The notes under the pieces were generated by a model. That model made no database searches and was not told the origin of the DNA. It worked only from the letters and a program-made list of their open reading frames with translations. From the NCBI GenBank assembly GCA_963923455.1, contig CAWULT010000162.1, positions 1 through 9,067 on the forward strand: 9,067 nucleotides of DNA, written 5' to 3'. Shown here piece after piece: positions 1 to 6,290 of the stretch. The stretch is from CAWULT01 sp963923455. Its GTDB lineage: Bacteria; Acidobacteriota; Vicinamibacteria; Vicinamibacterales; UBA2999. Both the position numbers and the translations under genes were made by a program. Within the stretch, counting starts at the first letter, position 1; each line of letters begins with the position of its first letter.

Positions 1-468
1 TTCGACCGCGAACTGCATCGAGGGCAGCAGCGTGTCCTGGCCGATCTTCTGGGCGATCAGCTGGTCGATCGTCGTGCCGTTGTGGATGTCGGCGCCCGCC
101 GTGCGCTTGGGCTTGTTGGCCGACAGGAAGGCCGACGCCACCCAGTGGTCGGGCGGGCTCTGCCCCTCGGGCGCCTCGGCCGAGCGGGCGTGCAACCCGC
201 TCAGGATCACCGTCTGCTTCCGGTACGGTGCCAGCGGCTCGAAGATCGGCGGCAGGGTGAAGCCGGTGCCCACCTTCTCGGGCACCCAGAAGCCCGGCGC
301 CATGCCGTGCGGGATGAAGTTGGCGACGAACCGCGGCTTCGGCGTGGCGGCCGTCTGCGCCAGCACGGTCGCCGCCGGCACCATCGCGTCGAGCAGCGGC
401 AGCGCCAGCGCCACGCCCGTGCCCCGGAGGAACGTCCGCCGGGGAATGTGCTTCTTCGCAATGAACAT
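1..468 (-). CDS. DUF1552 domain protein, Tat-exported, 3' end cut off by window edge
   Basis: The first 156 codons of a gene that runs off the left edge without a stop. The N-terminus has a canonical twin-arginine signal: R10-R11 in an RRTFLRG motif, then a hydrophobic stretch (residues 17-36, ALALPLLDAM-type) and an AQ cleavage region near residues 37-38. This points to folded export to the periplasm. The mature part (FIPHGM at 51-56, the LSGLHARS segment at 89-96, the PPDHW segment at 105-109, IHNGTTIDQLIA at 128-139) fits the start of the DUF1552 family, whose members are usually a little over 400 residues, so about a third is present. The ATG at 468 is preceded by GAGGA five bases upstream (474-478) and lies 19 bp after the DUF1592 stop, so the two are probably co-transcribed. 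DUF1552 proteins commonly sit next to DUF1592 proteins in Acidobacteriota, Planctomycetota and Verrucomicrobiota; their biochemical role is not established. The family call rests on recognition of pattern and context. Confidence 0.87.
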   Translation of the reverse strand, partial: MFIAKKHIPRRTFLRGTGVALALPLLDAMVPAATVLAQTAATPKPRFVANFIPHGMAPGFWVPEKVGTGFTLPPIFEPLAPYRKQTVILSGLHARSAEAPEGQSPPDHWVASAFLSANKPKRTAGADIHNGTTIDQLIAQKIGQDTLLPSMQFAVE

Positions 469-487
469 CACTGTCCTCGTCCGGTGC

Positions 488-2947
488 TCAGCGCGCGGCG
501 CGCTGCGACACCTCGACACCGACACCCTTGACGTTGTTCTGGAAGGGGGCGCTCCGGACCACCCCCAGCACGAGCGCCGAGAAGCGGTGGTCGCGGGCAG
601 CCGCGTCGCGCGCGAGCGCGCGCACGAGCGGCATGTCCTCGGTCTCGACGCCCCGGCCCAGCGCATAGGTCAGCAGCTTCTCGGCGACCAGGCGCACGAA
701 CAGCGCCGAGTTCTGCGTCAGGAACTTCCGCAGGCTCGCGGCTCCGTCGATCCGCGTGCCGTCGGCCAGCGAGACGACCGGGTCGATCGGCTGCCCCTCG
801 TCCTTGTCGCGCCACGCGCCGATGCCGTCGAAGTTCTCGAGCGCGATCCCGATCGGCTCGAACAGGTTGTGGCAGCTCGCGCACGTGGGGTTCTGATGGT
901 GCATCTCCATGCGCTCGCGCATGGTCGGTTCCTTCGCGCTGCCCGTGTTGTCCTGCGCCGACGCCTTGATCATCGGCACGTTCGGCGGCGGCGTCGGCGG
1001 GCTGACGCCGAGGAACGTCTCCAGGAAGCTCTTGCCGCGCGTGACGGGCGACGTGCGCGTGGCCTGCGACGTCACGCTCATCCACGCGCCCTTGCCCAGC
1101 AGGCCGCGACGGTAGTCGAGCTCGGGCCCGAGCGTCACGCGCCGGAACCGGCTGCCGTAGACGTTGGGAATCCCATAGTGCCGGGCCAGCCGCTCGTTGA
1201 TGAACGTGTAGTCGGCGTTCAACAGGTCCAGCACGCTGCGGTCTTCGTGGACGATGCTGTCGAACAGCAGCTCGACCTCGCGGCGGAACGCCTGCCGAAG
1301 GTTGTCGTCGAAGTCCGGGAACACGCTCGGATTCGGCACGACGGTGCTGAGCGCCCGGAGGTTCAGCCACTGGCCGGCGAAGTTGTCGATGAGCGCCGTC
1401 GATCGGGGGTCGGCCAGCATGCGGCGCACCTGCGCCTCGATCACCGCCGGCTGCCGCAGCCGCCGCTGCTCCGCCAGCGTCAGCAGTTCCTCGTCCGGAA
1501 TGCTGCTCCACAGGAAGAACGACAGCCGCGACGCCAGGGCGAGGTCGCTGATGCGGTAGGCGCTCCCGGCGGGCACGGCCGCGGGCGCGACCTCACGCCG
1601 GTAGATGAACTCGGGGTCGGCGAGCAGCCGGCGCAGGCCCTTCTCGACGCCGTCGTCGAAGGTGCCGCCGCGGCGCCCCGACGTGTAGAACTCCATCAGC
1701 ACGTCCACGTCGGCGGCCGCGACGGGCCGGCGGTAGGCCCGGCGCGCCAGCGTCCCCAGGATCTGGCGTGCGCACGCCTCCTCCTGCCCGGGGGCGGCGC
1801 CGGCCGGCGGACGGCACACGAGGATCCGCTGGCGGCTCGGCGGCTCGGCGGCGCGCGCGGCGTGCTGAGGGCCCTCGATGCGCACCTTGCCGACATGAGG
1901 GAAGAACTCGTAGCCGGGGATGCCGCCGGTTTCGATGGTCGCGCGGCGGAAGACCTCGTTGATGTTGTTGTCGGGCGCGTAGTGCGTCGCGGCGAACGTC
2001 ACGCCGATCTTGCGCAGGCCGGCCTTGACCGCGATGGGCGGGGTGGGCACGCCGCTGCGCGGGGCACCCCGCATCTCCTTGTCCCAGTCGAACGCGTGCA
2101 CCTGGCGGCCATCGACGGTCACGACCAGGCGTTCGCGCTGGATCTGGCCGAAGGGGTCGTTGGCCTGCCCCATGTTGCCCTCGAACACGGGCACGACCTT
2201 GAACACGTACTCGCCGTCGGCCGGGAACTCGTGCTCGACCAGCAGGCCGCCGCGGGTGCCGAACGGCAGCCCCTCGATATGGTAGTTCTGCGTCGCGTCG
2301 TCGGGCACGTTGAACTCGACGAAGGACGGCGCCGTGTTCGAGGCCATGGCCAGCCGGCTGATCTTGCTGGCCGCGGCCAGGTACGACTCCATCAGCGCCG
2401 GCGACATGGTCAGGGCGCCGGCAATGTTGTCGAACCCGTGCGTCGAGTTGTCGGACGGCAGGTACCGAGCCGGGTCGATCCGCAGGCCGAGCAGGTCCCG
2501 CACGACGTTCTGGTACTCCGTCCGGTTCAGGCGGTGGATACCCGGGGCCGCGAGGTTGGTGACCGCGCGGCTGTCGACCTGCTGCTCCATCCACGTGACG
2601 AGTCCGTCGAGCGTGGCCTTGTCAGGACGAGGCATCCGCGGCGGGGGCATCAGGCCGGCGCGCAGCTTCAGCGAGAGCTTCTCGACGAGCTCCGCGTGGT
2701 CGGGCAGCCGCGACATGTCGAGCGAGTCCAGGGAGAGCCCCCCTGTCTTGACGCGCGCGTTGTGGCAGCTGACGCAGTACTTGTCGAGCACCGCCCGGTG
2801 CGTCGCGGCGGCAGCCGCCGGCGCCGGCGCAGCCGACGCGACCCGCCTCGGCGCCGTGCGCGGCGCCGACGCCCCCTGGCCCTGGCCGGACACGGCCGTG
2901 ACGGCCGTGGCGGCCAGGAACCCGCCGACGAGAATTCTTCGAACCAT
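488..2947 (-). CDS. DUF1592-type multidomain protein with two c-type haem motifs
   Basis: A large secreted protein, 819 residues from the ATG at 2947 (828 if the ATG at 2974 is used; residue numbers here follow the longer form). A signal peptide (MVRRILVGGF..., 10-30) is followed by a cytochrome-like PSCyt1 region with CVSCH at 67-71 and a possible Met ligand at LMPPP (109). Next come a DUF1587-like segment (HRLNRTEYQNVVRDLLGL, 147-164), a beta-rich central region (about 215-365), DUF1595 (about 395-460, RRAYRRP at 411-417), DUF1592 (about 472-600), DUF1588 with a second haem motif CASCH at 698-702 followed by NLFEPIGIALENFD, and DUF1585 (about 735-815, LLTYALGRG at 767-775). This order is the standard one for the family. 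C387 and C401 in the ILVCRPP...ACARQIL segment may form a disulfide. The protein is probably periplasmic or surface-attached and redox-active, but no reaction has been assigned to the family. The shorter start is preferred because it has a Shine-Dalgarno sequence and the longer one overlaps the likely -10 box. The DUF1552 gene follows after 19 bp. Confidence 0.93.
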   Translation of the reverse strand: MVRRILVGGFLAATAVTAVSGQGQGASAPRTAPRRVASAAPAPAAAAATHRAVLDKYCVSCHNARVKTGGLSLDSLDMSRLPDHAELVEKLSLKLRAGLMPPPRMPRPDKATLDGLVTWMEQQVDSRAVTNLAAPGIHRLNRTEYQNVVRDLLGLRIDPARYLPSDNSTHGFDNIAGALTMSPALMESYLAAASKISRLAMASNTAPSFVEFNVPDDATQNYHIEGLPFGTRGGLLVEHEFPADGEYVFKVVPVFEGNMGQANDPFGQIQRERLVVTVDGRQVHAFDWDKEMRGAPRSGVPTPPIAVKAGLRKIGVTFAATHYAPDNNINEVFRRATIETGGIPGYEFFPHVGKVRIEGPQHAARAAEPPSRQRILVCRPPAGAAPGQEEACARQILGTLARRAYRRPVAAADVDVLMEFYTSGRRGGTFDDGVEKGLRRLLADPEFIYRREVAPAAVPAGSAYRISDLALASRLSFFLWSSIPDEELLTLAEQRRLRQPAVIEAQVRRMLADPRSTALIDNFAGQWLNLRALSTVVPNPSVFPDFDDNLRQAFRREVELLFDSIVHEDRSVLDLLNADYTFINERLARHYGIPNVYGSRFRRVTLGPELDYRRGLLGKGAWMSVTSQATRTSPVTRGKSFLETFLGVSPPTPPPNVPMIKASAQDNTGSAKEPTMRERMEMHHQNPTCASCHNLFEPIGIALENFDGIGAWRDKDEGQPIDPVVSLADGTRIDGAASLRKFLTQNSALFVRLVAEKLLTYALGRGVETEDMPLVRALARDAAARDHRFSALVLGVVRSAPFQNNVKGVGVEVSQRAAR

Positions 2948-2953
2948 GCCCCG

Positions 2954-2960
2954 CCTTTCC
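2954..2960 (-). promoter_or_regulatory. Ribosome binding site that decides the DUF1592 start
   Basis: GGAAAGG on the minus strand, six bases before the ATG at 2947. The in-frame ATG at 2974 has no purine-rich site before it and would give a signal peptide with nine extra residues (MRTGLERRG). This favours 2947 as the true start. Confidence 0.55.
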
Positions 2961-2972
2961 AGACCCGTTCGC

Positions 2973-3002
2973 ATGTTAGGAACCGCGTTGGTGACCGGTC
3001 AA
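2973..3002 (-). promoter_or_regulatory. Sigma70-like promoter of the DUF1592-DUF1552 unit
   Basis: On the minus strand TTGACC (2997-3002, five of six matches to the -35 consensus) is followed after 18 bases by TAACAT (2973-2978, four of six matches to the -10 consensus). Transcription would begin near 2966, giving a leader of about 19 bases that includes the Shine-Dalgarno sequence before the ATG at 2947. The placement also explains why the upstream ATG at 2974 is an unlikely start: it lies in the -10 box. In a GC-rich genome a match this good at the right place is suggestive, but it is prediction only. Confidence 0.45.
2992..3001. repeat. Perfect 10-bp palindrome overlapping the -35 box
   Basis: TGACCGGTCA reads the same on both strands and covers most of the proposed -35 hexamer. 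A dimeric repressor could bind here, but one short palindrome is weak evidence and no regulator gene is in the window. Confidence 0.3.
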
Positions 3003-3034
3003 CACACCTAATTGCGTGTAGCTAGGCACCGGTA

Positions 3035-3047
3035 TTTCGCCGCGAAA
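3035..3047. repeat. 13-bp inverted repeat upstream of the DUF1592 promoter
   Basis: TTTCGC and GCGAAA flank a single central base in the gap between the lipocalin-like gene and the proposed promoter, 33 bp upstream of the -35 box. The central spacing is too short for an RNA hairpin with the full stem, so a protein-binding site is the more natural reading. The AT-rich half-sites stand out in a very GC-rich surround. Function is unknown. Confidence 0.3.
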
Positions 3048-3069
3048 CGACCCGTGCCGGCCAGCGCAG

Positions 3070-3108
3070 CCGCGGGCCGCCGCGGCGCGGCCCCGGGCAG
3101 CGGGCCGC
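3070..3108 (-). terminator. GC-rich hairpins after the lipocalin-like gene, candidate terminator
   Basis: Just past the stop of the lipocalin-like gene, the transcript can fold a 7-bp stem, GCGGCCC paired with GGGCCGC (arms 3102-3108 and 3087-3093, 8-base loop). A second hairpin with CCGCGG arms and a 4-base loop (3070-3085) follows. No U-run follows, so this is not a textbook intrinsic terminator. It could end transcription weakly or protect the 3' end before the DUF1592 promoter. Confidence 0.35.
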
Positions 3109-3110
3109 AG

Positions 3111-4106
3111 TCAGTCACTGAGCCGTTCCCACACGATCATCGGGTGGATCTCCTCGCCGGCGGCGTCACGGGTGACCGGCGCCCGAAGCGTCAGCCGCCG
3201 GCCCGACAGCTCGACGAACCGCTGGAAGTCGGTGCCGATGGCGCCCGAGTTGAACGTCGACGCGATGTGGTGCACCACGTACCCCTCGCGCTCGTGCACC
3301 GTGTACTCGCCGAAGTAGCTCGTGTAGCTGCGGTACGTGGCGAGCGTCTCGTCCGGCGTCGGCGACGGTCCGACGAAGCGCCGGCGATAGGGCTGCATCA
3401 TGTGCACCATCACGTGGCCGGACGCGGTGTAGACGATGAAGCCCGTCTGGCCGGGATACGACGACCGCACCTCCCCTTTCGCGGTGCGCCGCTCGAACGA
3501 CACCAGCTTCCAGATCCCGATCAGCCGGCGGTGCATCGGCGTCAAGGTCGCCAGGTCCGGCACGCGTTCCCACGTCAGCGCCCGCTGGTCGCCGTTGGCG
3601 GCGGTCGGGGGCCGCAGCGTCAGCCGGTTCCCGTCGAAGCTGAATCGCCGCTCCTGGTTGGTCCCCGAGAACCCGGGGCTGACGGCACCGAAGGTCTGGT
3701 GCGTCACGATTCCGGTGGCCTCGTTGACGGCAAACGACCCCCAGTAGGAATTGTAGCGGGCCAGCGCGGTGGCGGCCTGCTGCGGCGTCGGGGTCGGGCC
3801 CATGAACGGCGGCTGATCGCGCCACGCGAGGTTGACGCTCATGTAGCCCACCGGGTCGTAGACGATGTAGCCGAACCGCCCGCCGTCGCTGCCGTTCGGG
3901 CCGCCCGGCACGATGCGGCCGCTGGCGTCGCGCGTCTCCTCGCTGACGAGCCTCCAGACGCCCGCGAACCGGGCGTTCGCCGCACGCACCGCCGCAGGCA
4001 CCACGGCGGGATCCGCTGGGCCCGGTGCGGCCTGCTGAGCGGCGGGCCGATCCACGGCGACGAGTGCGCCGACGCCGATGCACAGCGCGACCACGAGAGT
4101 TCGCAC
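3111..4106 (-). CDS. Secreted protein with two tandem lipocalin-like domains
   Basis: A 331-residue protein starting at GTG 4106. The N-terminus (VRTLVVALCIGVGALVAVD) is a signal peptide, probably cleaved near residues 18-25, so the protein is periplasmic or secreted. The rest is two copies of a lipocalin-like domain of the PF13924 type, about 47-182 and 195-328. The copies align motif by motif: GVWRLVS (49-55) with GIWKLVS (197-203), GYIVYDPVGYMSV (79-91) with GFIVYTASGHVMV (222-234), FMGPTPTP (101-108) with FVGPSPTP (244-251), NRLTLRPP with RRLTLRAP, and LTWERV with IVWERL. Family members usually have one domain of about 140-150 residues, so this is an internal duplication. The domain is a small beta-barrel whose ligands are mostly unknown; binding of a small hydrophobic molecule is inference. 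The gene follows the cytochrome c gene by 41 bp and is probably in the same operon. Extending the frame upstream to 4403 only adds residues antisense-like in composition that overlap the cytochrome gene. Confidence 0.87.
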   Translation of the reverse strand: MRTLVVALCIGVGALVAVDRPAAQQAAPGPADPAVVPAAVRAANARFAGVWRLVSEETRDASGRIVPGGPNGSDGGRFGYIVYDPVGYMSVNLAWRDQPPFMGPTPTPQQAATALARYNSYWGSFAVNEATGIVTHQTFGAVSPGFSGTNQERRFSFDGNRLTLRPPTAANGDQRALTWERVPDLATLTPMHRRLIGIWKLVSFERRTAKGEVRSSYPGQTGFIVYTASGHVMVHMMQPYRRRFVGPSPTPDETLATYRSYTSYFGEYTVHEREGYVVHHIASTFNSGAIGTDFQRFVELSGRRLTLRAPVTRDAAGEEIHPMIVWERLSD

Positions 4107-4110
4107 GGAG

Positions 4111-4118
4111 CCTCCCTT
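4111..4118 (-). promoter_or_regulatory. Ribosome binding site fixing the GTG start of the lipocalin-like gene
   Basis: AAGGGAGG on the minus strand ends four bases before GTG 4106. The site is strong and sits directly before a good signal peptide, which settles the start against longer in-frame options that would overlap the cytochrome c gene by more than 250 bp. Confidence 0.6.
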
Positions 4119-4147
4119 CACCTGGCACCCGGTGTGACGGTGGGTGA

Positions 4148-4873
4148 TCACGATCCGCATGTCGGCGCCACCGAGTCGATTGACATCACGTTGATCCGAT
4201 CGACGGTGTTCTGCCGCGACAGGACGCCCTTGACCTGCACCTTGTGCCCGGCCCGTGACGCCCCGTCCGCCGTGACGCTCATCAGCGGAAACGTCAGCGC
4301 ACCGAGCGGCTGCGCGGCCGACGCCTGCAACTCCGCGGGAGACGTGCCGGTCACGACCCGGCCCCGCACCGGGCGGAGGCTGCCGGCCCGGGCCAGCACC
4401 CACCGGTTGTTCGCGTCCTGGCCCAGACAGCCTACCGCACGCACGACCGTCAGGTTCGCCAGCGGGCGTGGGCCGTCCGGGCCGACGAAGTCGATGGCGG
4501 CCATCATCGCCGGCGTCAGCTCGGCCGTGCCGGCCGGCAGCCCATTGGCGTCGAGCACGTAGGCCAGCACGTCGGCGTAGGCCCGCTCATCGAGGCCACC
4601 GGGCGCGTTGCCGGGCATGGTGGTCCGGACGAACGTGAACAGCGGCTCGAGCGAGTCCTCGCGCCACCGGTCGAGGAACGCCTTGCCGACGAGTTCGGGC
4701 CCGTCCGCGTCCTGGCCCTCGTGGCACATGGCGCACGACGACTCGTAGACGGCCTCGCCGCGCGTCGCCTGCGCGGGCGTGTAGACGCCGTCGAGCACGC
4801 TGGCACGCGGCTGGGCCAGGACGGCGGCGAGGCCGACCATCGCCAGCCCAAGGGTGACCAGGTACCGGTGCAC
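4148..4873 (-). CDS. Secreted monohaem cytochrome c with extra C-terminal domain
   Basis: A 241-residue protein from a GTG start. The signal peptide (about 1-20, VTLGLAMVGLAAVLAQ) directs it to the periplasm. Residues 30-112 form a class I cytochrome c: YTPAQATRGEAVYESSCAMCH with haem-binding C47, C50 and H51, the expected Met ligand M86 in TTMPGNAPGG, and a terminal helix AYADVLAYVLDANGLP. After a linker (about 115-138), residues 140-239 form a second domain with VVRAVGCLGQ (C149), WVLARAG, GHKVQVKGVL and a closing C239. This pattern resembles small OB-fold-like domains in secreted Acidobacteriota proteins, but I cannot name the family with confidence. C149 and C239 could form a disulfide. 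The cytochrome probably carries electrons to or from a periplasmic partner. The gene starts 7 bp after the amidohydrolase stop; a GAAGG overlapping that gene's end is 12 bases from the GTG, suggesting translational coupling. Confidence 0.9.
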   Translation of the reverse strand: MHRYLVTLGLAMVGLAAVLAQPRASVLDGVYTPAQATRGEAVYESSCAMCHEGQDADGPELVGKAFLDRWREDSLEPLFTFVRTTMPGNAPGGLDERAYADVLAYVLDANGLPAGTAELTPAMMAAIDFVGPDGPRPLANLTVVRAVGCLGQDANNRWVLARAGSLRPVRGRVVTGTSPAELQASAAQPLGALTFPLMSVTADGASRAGHKVQVKGVLSRQNTVDRINVMSIDSVAPTCGS

Positions 4874-4880
4874 GCGCGTG

Positions 4881-6188
4881 TCAGACCTTCACGCCCGCGA
4901 ACTTCGCATTGTGCACGGCCGGGTCGATCCGCGTGAGGGTGCCGCCGTGGATGGCGGCCACCGGCACGATCTTCCGATTGCCGACGCGCTTCTGTCCCTT
5001 CTGATCGAGCAGCTCGAAGCGCCCCTCCTGCAGGTCGATGACCGTCACGTCGGCGGCGGCACCGGTCTGCAGCGTGCCGATCCGTTCCGGGAACTTGAAG
5101 GCCTTCGTCGCCGTCAGGGTCACACGCTCGACCACCTGCTCGAAGGACAGCCCCATGTGCAGATACTGCGTCATCGTCCACGGGAGCAGGATGCCGTTGG
5201 GCATGTCCGGGCCGACGGCGCCCATGTCGGTCCCCAGCAGGTCGGGAATCCAGCCCTGCGCGAACGCCTTCTCGGACACCTCCCACATGTGGTGCGAGTT
5301 GACCATCTGCCCTTCGGTGAGGATGCCGCGGTCCTTCAGCTCCAGGATCTGCGGCAGCACTTTGTCGGCCTGCGTCGGGCCGCCGAAGAGGTTGTCGACC
5401 CGCGGCGTCGGGATCGTGAAGGTGTGCGTCAGGATGTCGCCGGCCTTCAGCAGCGACAGCAGCTCCCGGTCGGTCGTCCAGTGCAGCATGATCGGCAGGC
5501 CGGTCTCGTCGGCCGCCTGGCGGGCCCGTTTCATCACCTCGAGGTCGTGCTGCAGTTCGGCGTGGTCGCCGTTGATGCGCACCTTGATGGCGACGATCCG
5601 GTCCTTGTTGGCGTTGATGGTGTTGACGGCCGCGCGCACGTTGATCGGCTGGAACGTGGGGCTCAGGTACAGCTCGTTGCCGAAATTGCCGACCGACGAG
5701 ATGTTCAACATCGCGTAGATGCGGGTCGGCGCCGTCTCGATGATGAACTTGCGCAGCCCCGGAAACGTGCTCGCCCCGGCCGACCCGGCATCGACGATCG
5801 TCGTGACCCCGGCGGGCAGGCCCACGGCGTCGGGGTCGACCGAGATGGGATAGACCGGCTTGTACACGTGGGCGTGCACGTTGATCAGGCCTGGCGTCAC
5901 CATCTTGCCGCGAGCGTCGTACACCTGGCGGGCCTGGCCGGCCGGGATGTTCGGCGCAACGGTGGCAATCCGCCCGTTCGCGATGGCGACGTCGAGGGCG
6001 CCGTTCATCTTCTGGGAGGGATCGACGACCCGGCCGCCCTTGATGACGAGGTCGTACGACGCCTGCGCCTGTCCACCCGCCGCGGCCAGGTTGGCGCCGA
6101 GGCGGATCGACGGGGAACCGAGCCCCGGAAAGGCAGCCGCGGCGGCCCCGAGGGTGCCGAGGAACGCGCGGCGGGTCGAACGGGACAT
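4881..6188 (-). CDS. Tat-exported metal-dependent amidohydrolase, deacetylase/dihydroorotase-like
   Basis: A 435-residue amidohydrolase-superfamily enzyme. The N-terminus has a twin-arginine motif (S4-T-R-R-A-F-L10) and a short Ala-rich hydrophobic stretch, so it is exported folded. Mature residues 45-99 are the N-terminal beta part (SYDLVIKGGRVVDP, KMVTPGLINVHAHV). Likely binuclear metal ligands are all present: H105 and H107 (HAH), K202 (IAIKVR, the expected carboxylated lysine), H236 (MLHW), H255 (ILTHTF) and D321 (LLGTDMG). The C-terminus returns to the beta part (IGTLQTGAAADVTVIDL, 370-386). The pattern best matches the amidohydrolase/deacetylase metallohydrolase group, whose members hydrolyse amides or cyclic amides. 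Most of those are cytoplasmic, so export is notable. Residues 294-301 (QMVNSHHM) replace the DVGHG-type segment I expect in close relatives, so the substrate may differ. A GGAGG six bases before ATG 6188 supports the start. It heads the likely operon with the cytochrome c and lipocalin-like genes; no clear promoter is seen before it. Confidence 0.9.
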   Translation of the reverse strand: MSRSTRRAFLGTLGAAAAAFPGLGSPSIRLGANLAAAGGQAQASYDLVIKGGRVVDPSQKMNGALDVAIANGRIATVAPNIPAGQARQVYDARGKMVTPGLINVHAHVYKPVYPISVDPDAVGLPAGVTTIVDAGSAGASTFPGLRKFIIETAPTRIYAMLNISSVGNFGNELYLSPTFQPINVRAAVNTINANKDRIVAIKVRINGDHAELQHDLEVMKRARQAADETGLPIMLHWTTDRELLSLLKAGDILTHTFTIPTPRVDNLFGGPTQADKVLPQILELKDRGILTEGQMVNSHHMWEVSEKAFAQGWIPDLLGTDMGAVGPDMPNGILLPWTMTQYLHMGLSFEQVVERVTLTATKAFKFPERIGTLQTGAAADVTVIDLQEGRFELLDQKGQKRVGNRKIVPVAAIHGGTLTRIDPAVHNAKFAGVKV

Positions 6189-6229
6189 GTCAGCCTCCAG
6201 CGAGTCGGGTCAGGCTACACGAAGACGAC

Positions 6230-6265
6230 CGGGCAGCCGGCGCCGAGGTCGGCGCCGGCTGCCCG
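6230..6265 (-). terminator. Perfect 15-bp hairpin between receptor and amidohydrolase genes
   Basis: Arms 6230-6244 and 6251-6265 are perfect reverse complements (starting CGGGCAGCCGGCGCC) around a 6-base loop. It is the strongest secondary structure in the window and lies 25 bp after the receptor stop and 41 bp before the amidohydrolase start. The bases that follow on the minus strand (GTCGTCTTCGTG) are only mildly U-rich. It may terminate the receptor transcript, or lower expression of the downstream genes or stabilise the upstream mRNA. Confidence 0.6.
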
Positions 6266-6274
6266 AGGGAGCAC

Positions 6275-6290
6275 ACGCGTTCCGACGCGT
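6275..6290 (-). repeat. Small ACGCGT hairpin at the receptor stop codon
   Basis: Two copies of the palindrome ACGCGT (6275-6280 and 6285-6290) are separated by four bases and can pair as a 6-bp stem. The first base of the stem overlaps the last base of the receptor stop codon. Together with the larger hairpin it makes a double structure at the 3' end of the receptor gene. Confidence 0.3.

Noticed and set aside
32..3025. A plus-strand open frame of 997 codons
   Set aside because: It is antisense to the DUF1592 and DUF1552 genes, is rich in Arg, Val, His and Gln in the manner of a shadow frame, has no recognisable domain, and begins without a convincing ribosome site. The minus strand has clear domains throughout.
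4107..4403. An N-terminal extension of the lipocalin-like protein up to an ATG at 4403
   Set aside because: The added 99 residues overlap the cytochrome c gene in another frame and look like shadow sequence. The GTG at 4106 has a strong ribosome site and begins a signal peptide.
3012..4562. A plus-strand open frame of 516 codons
   Set aside because: It is antisense to the lipocalin-like gene and part of the cytochrome c gene, with no domain pattern.
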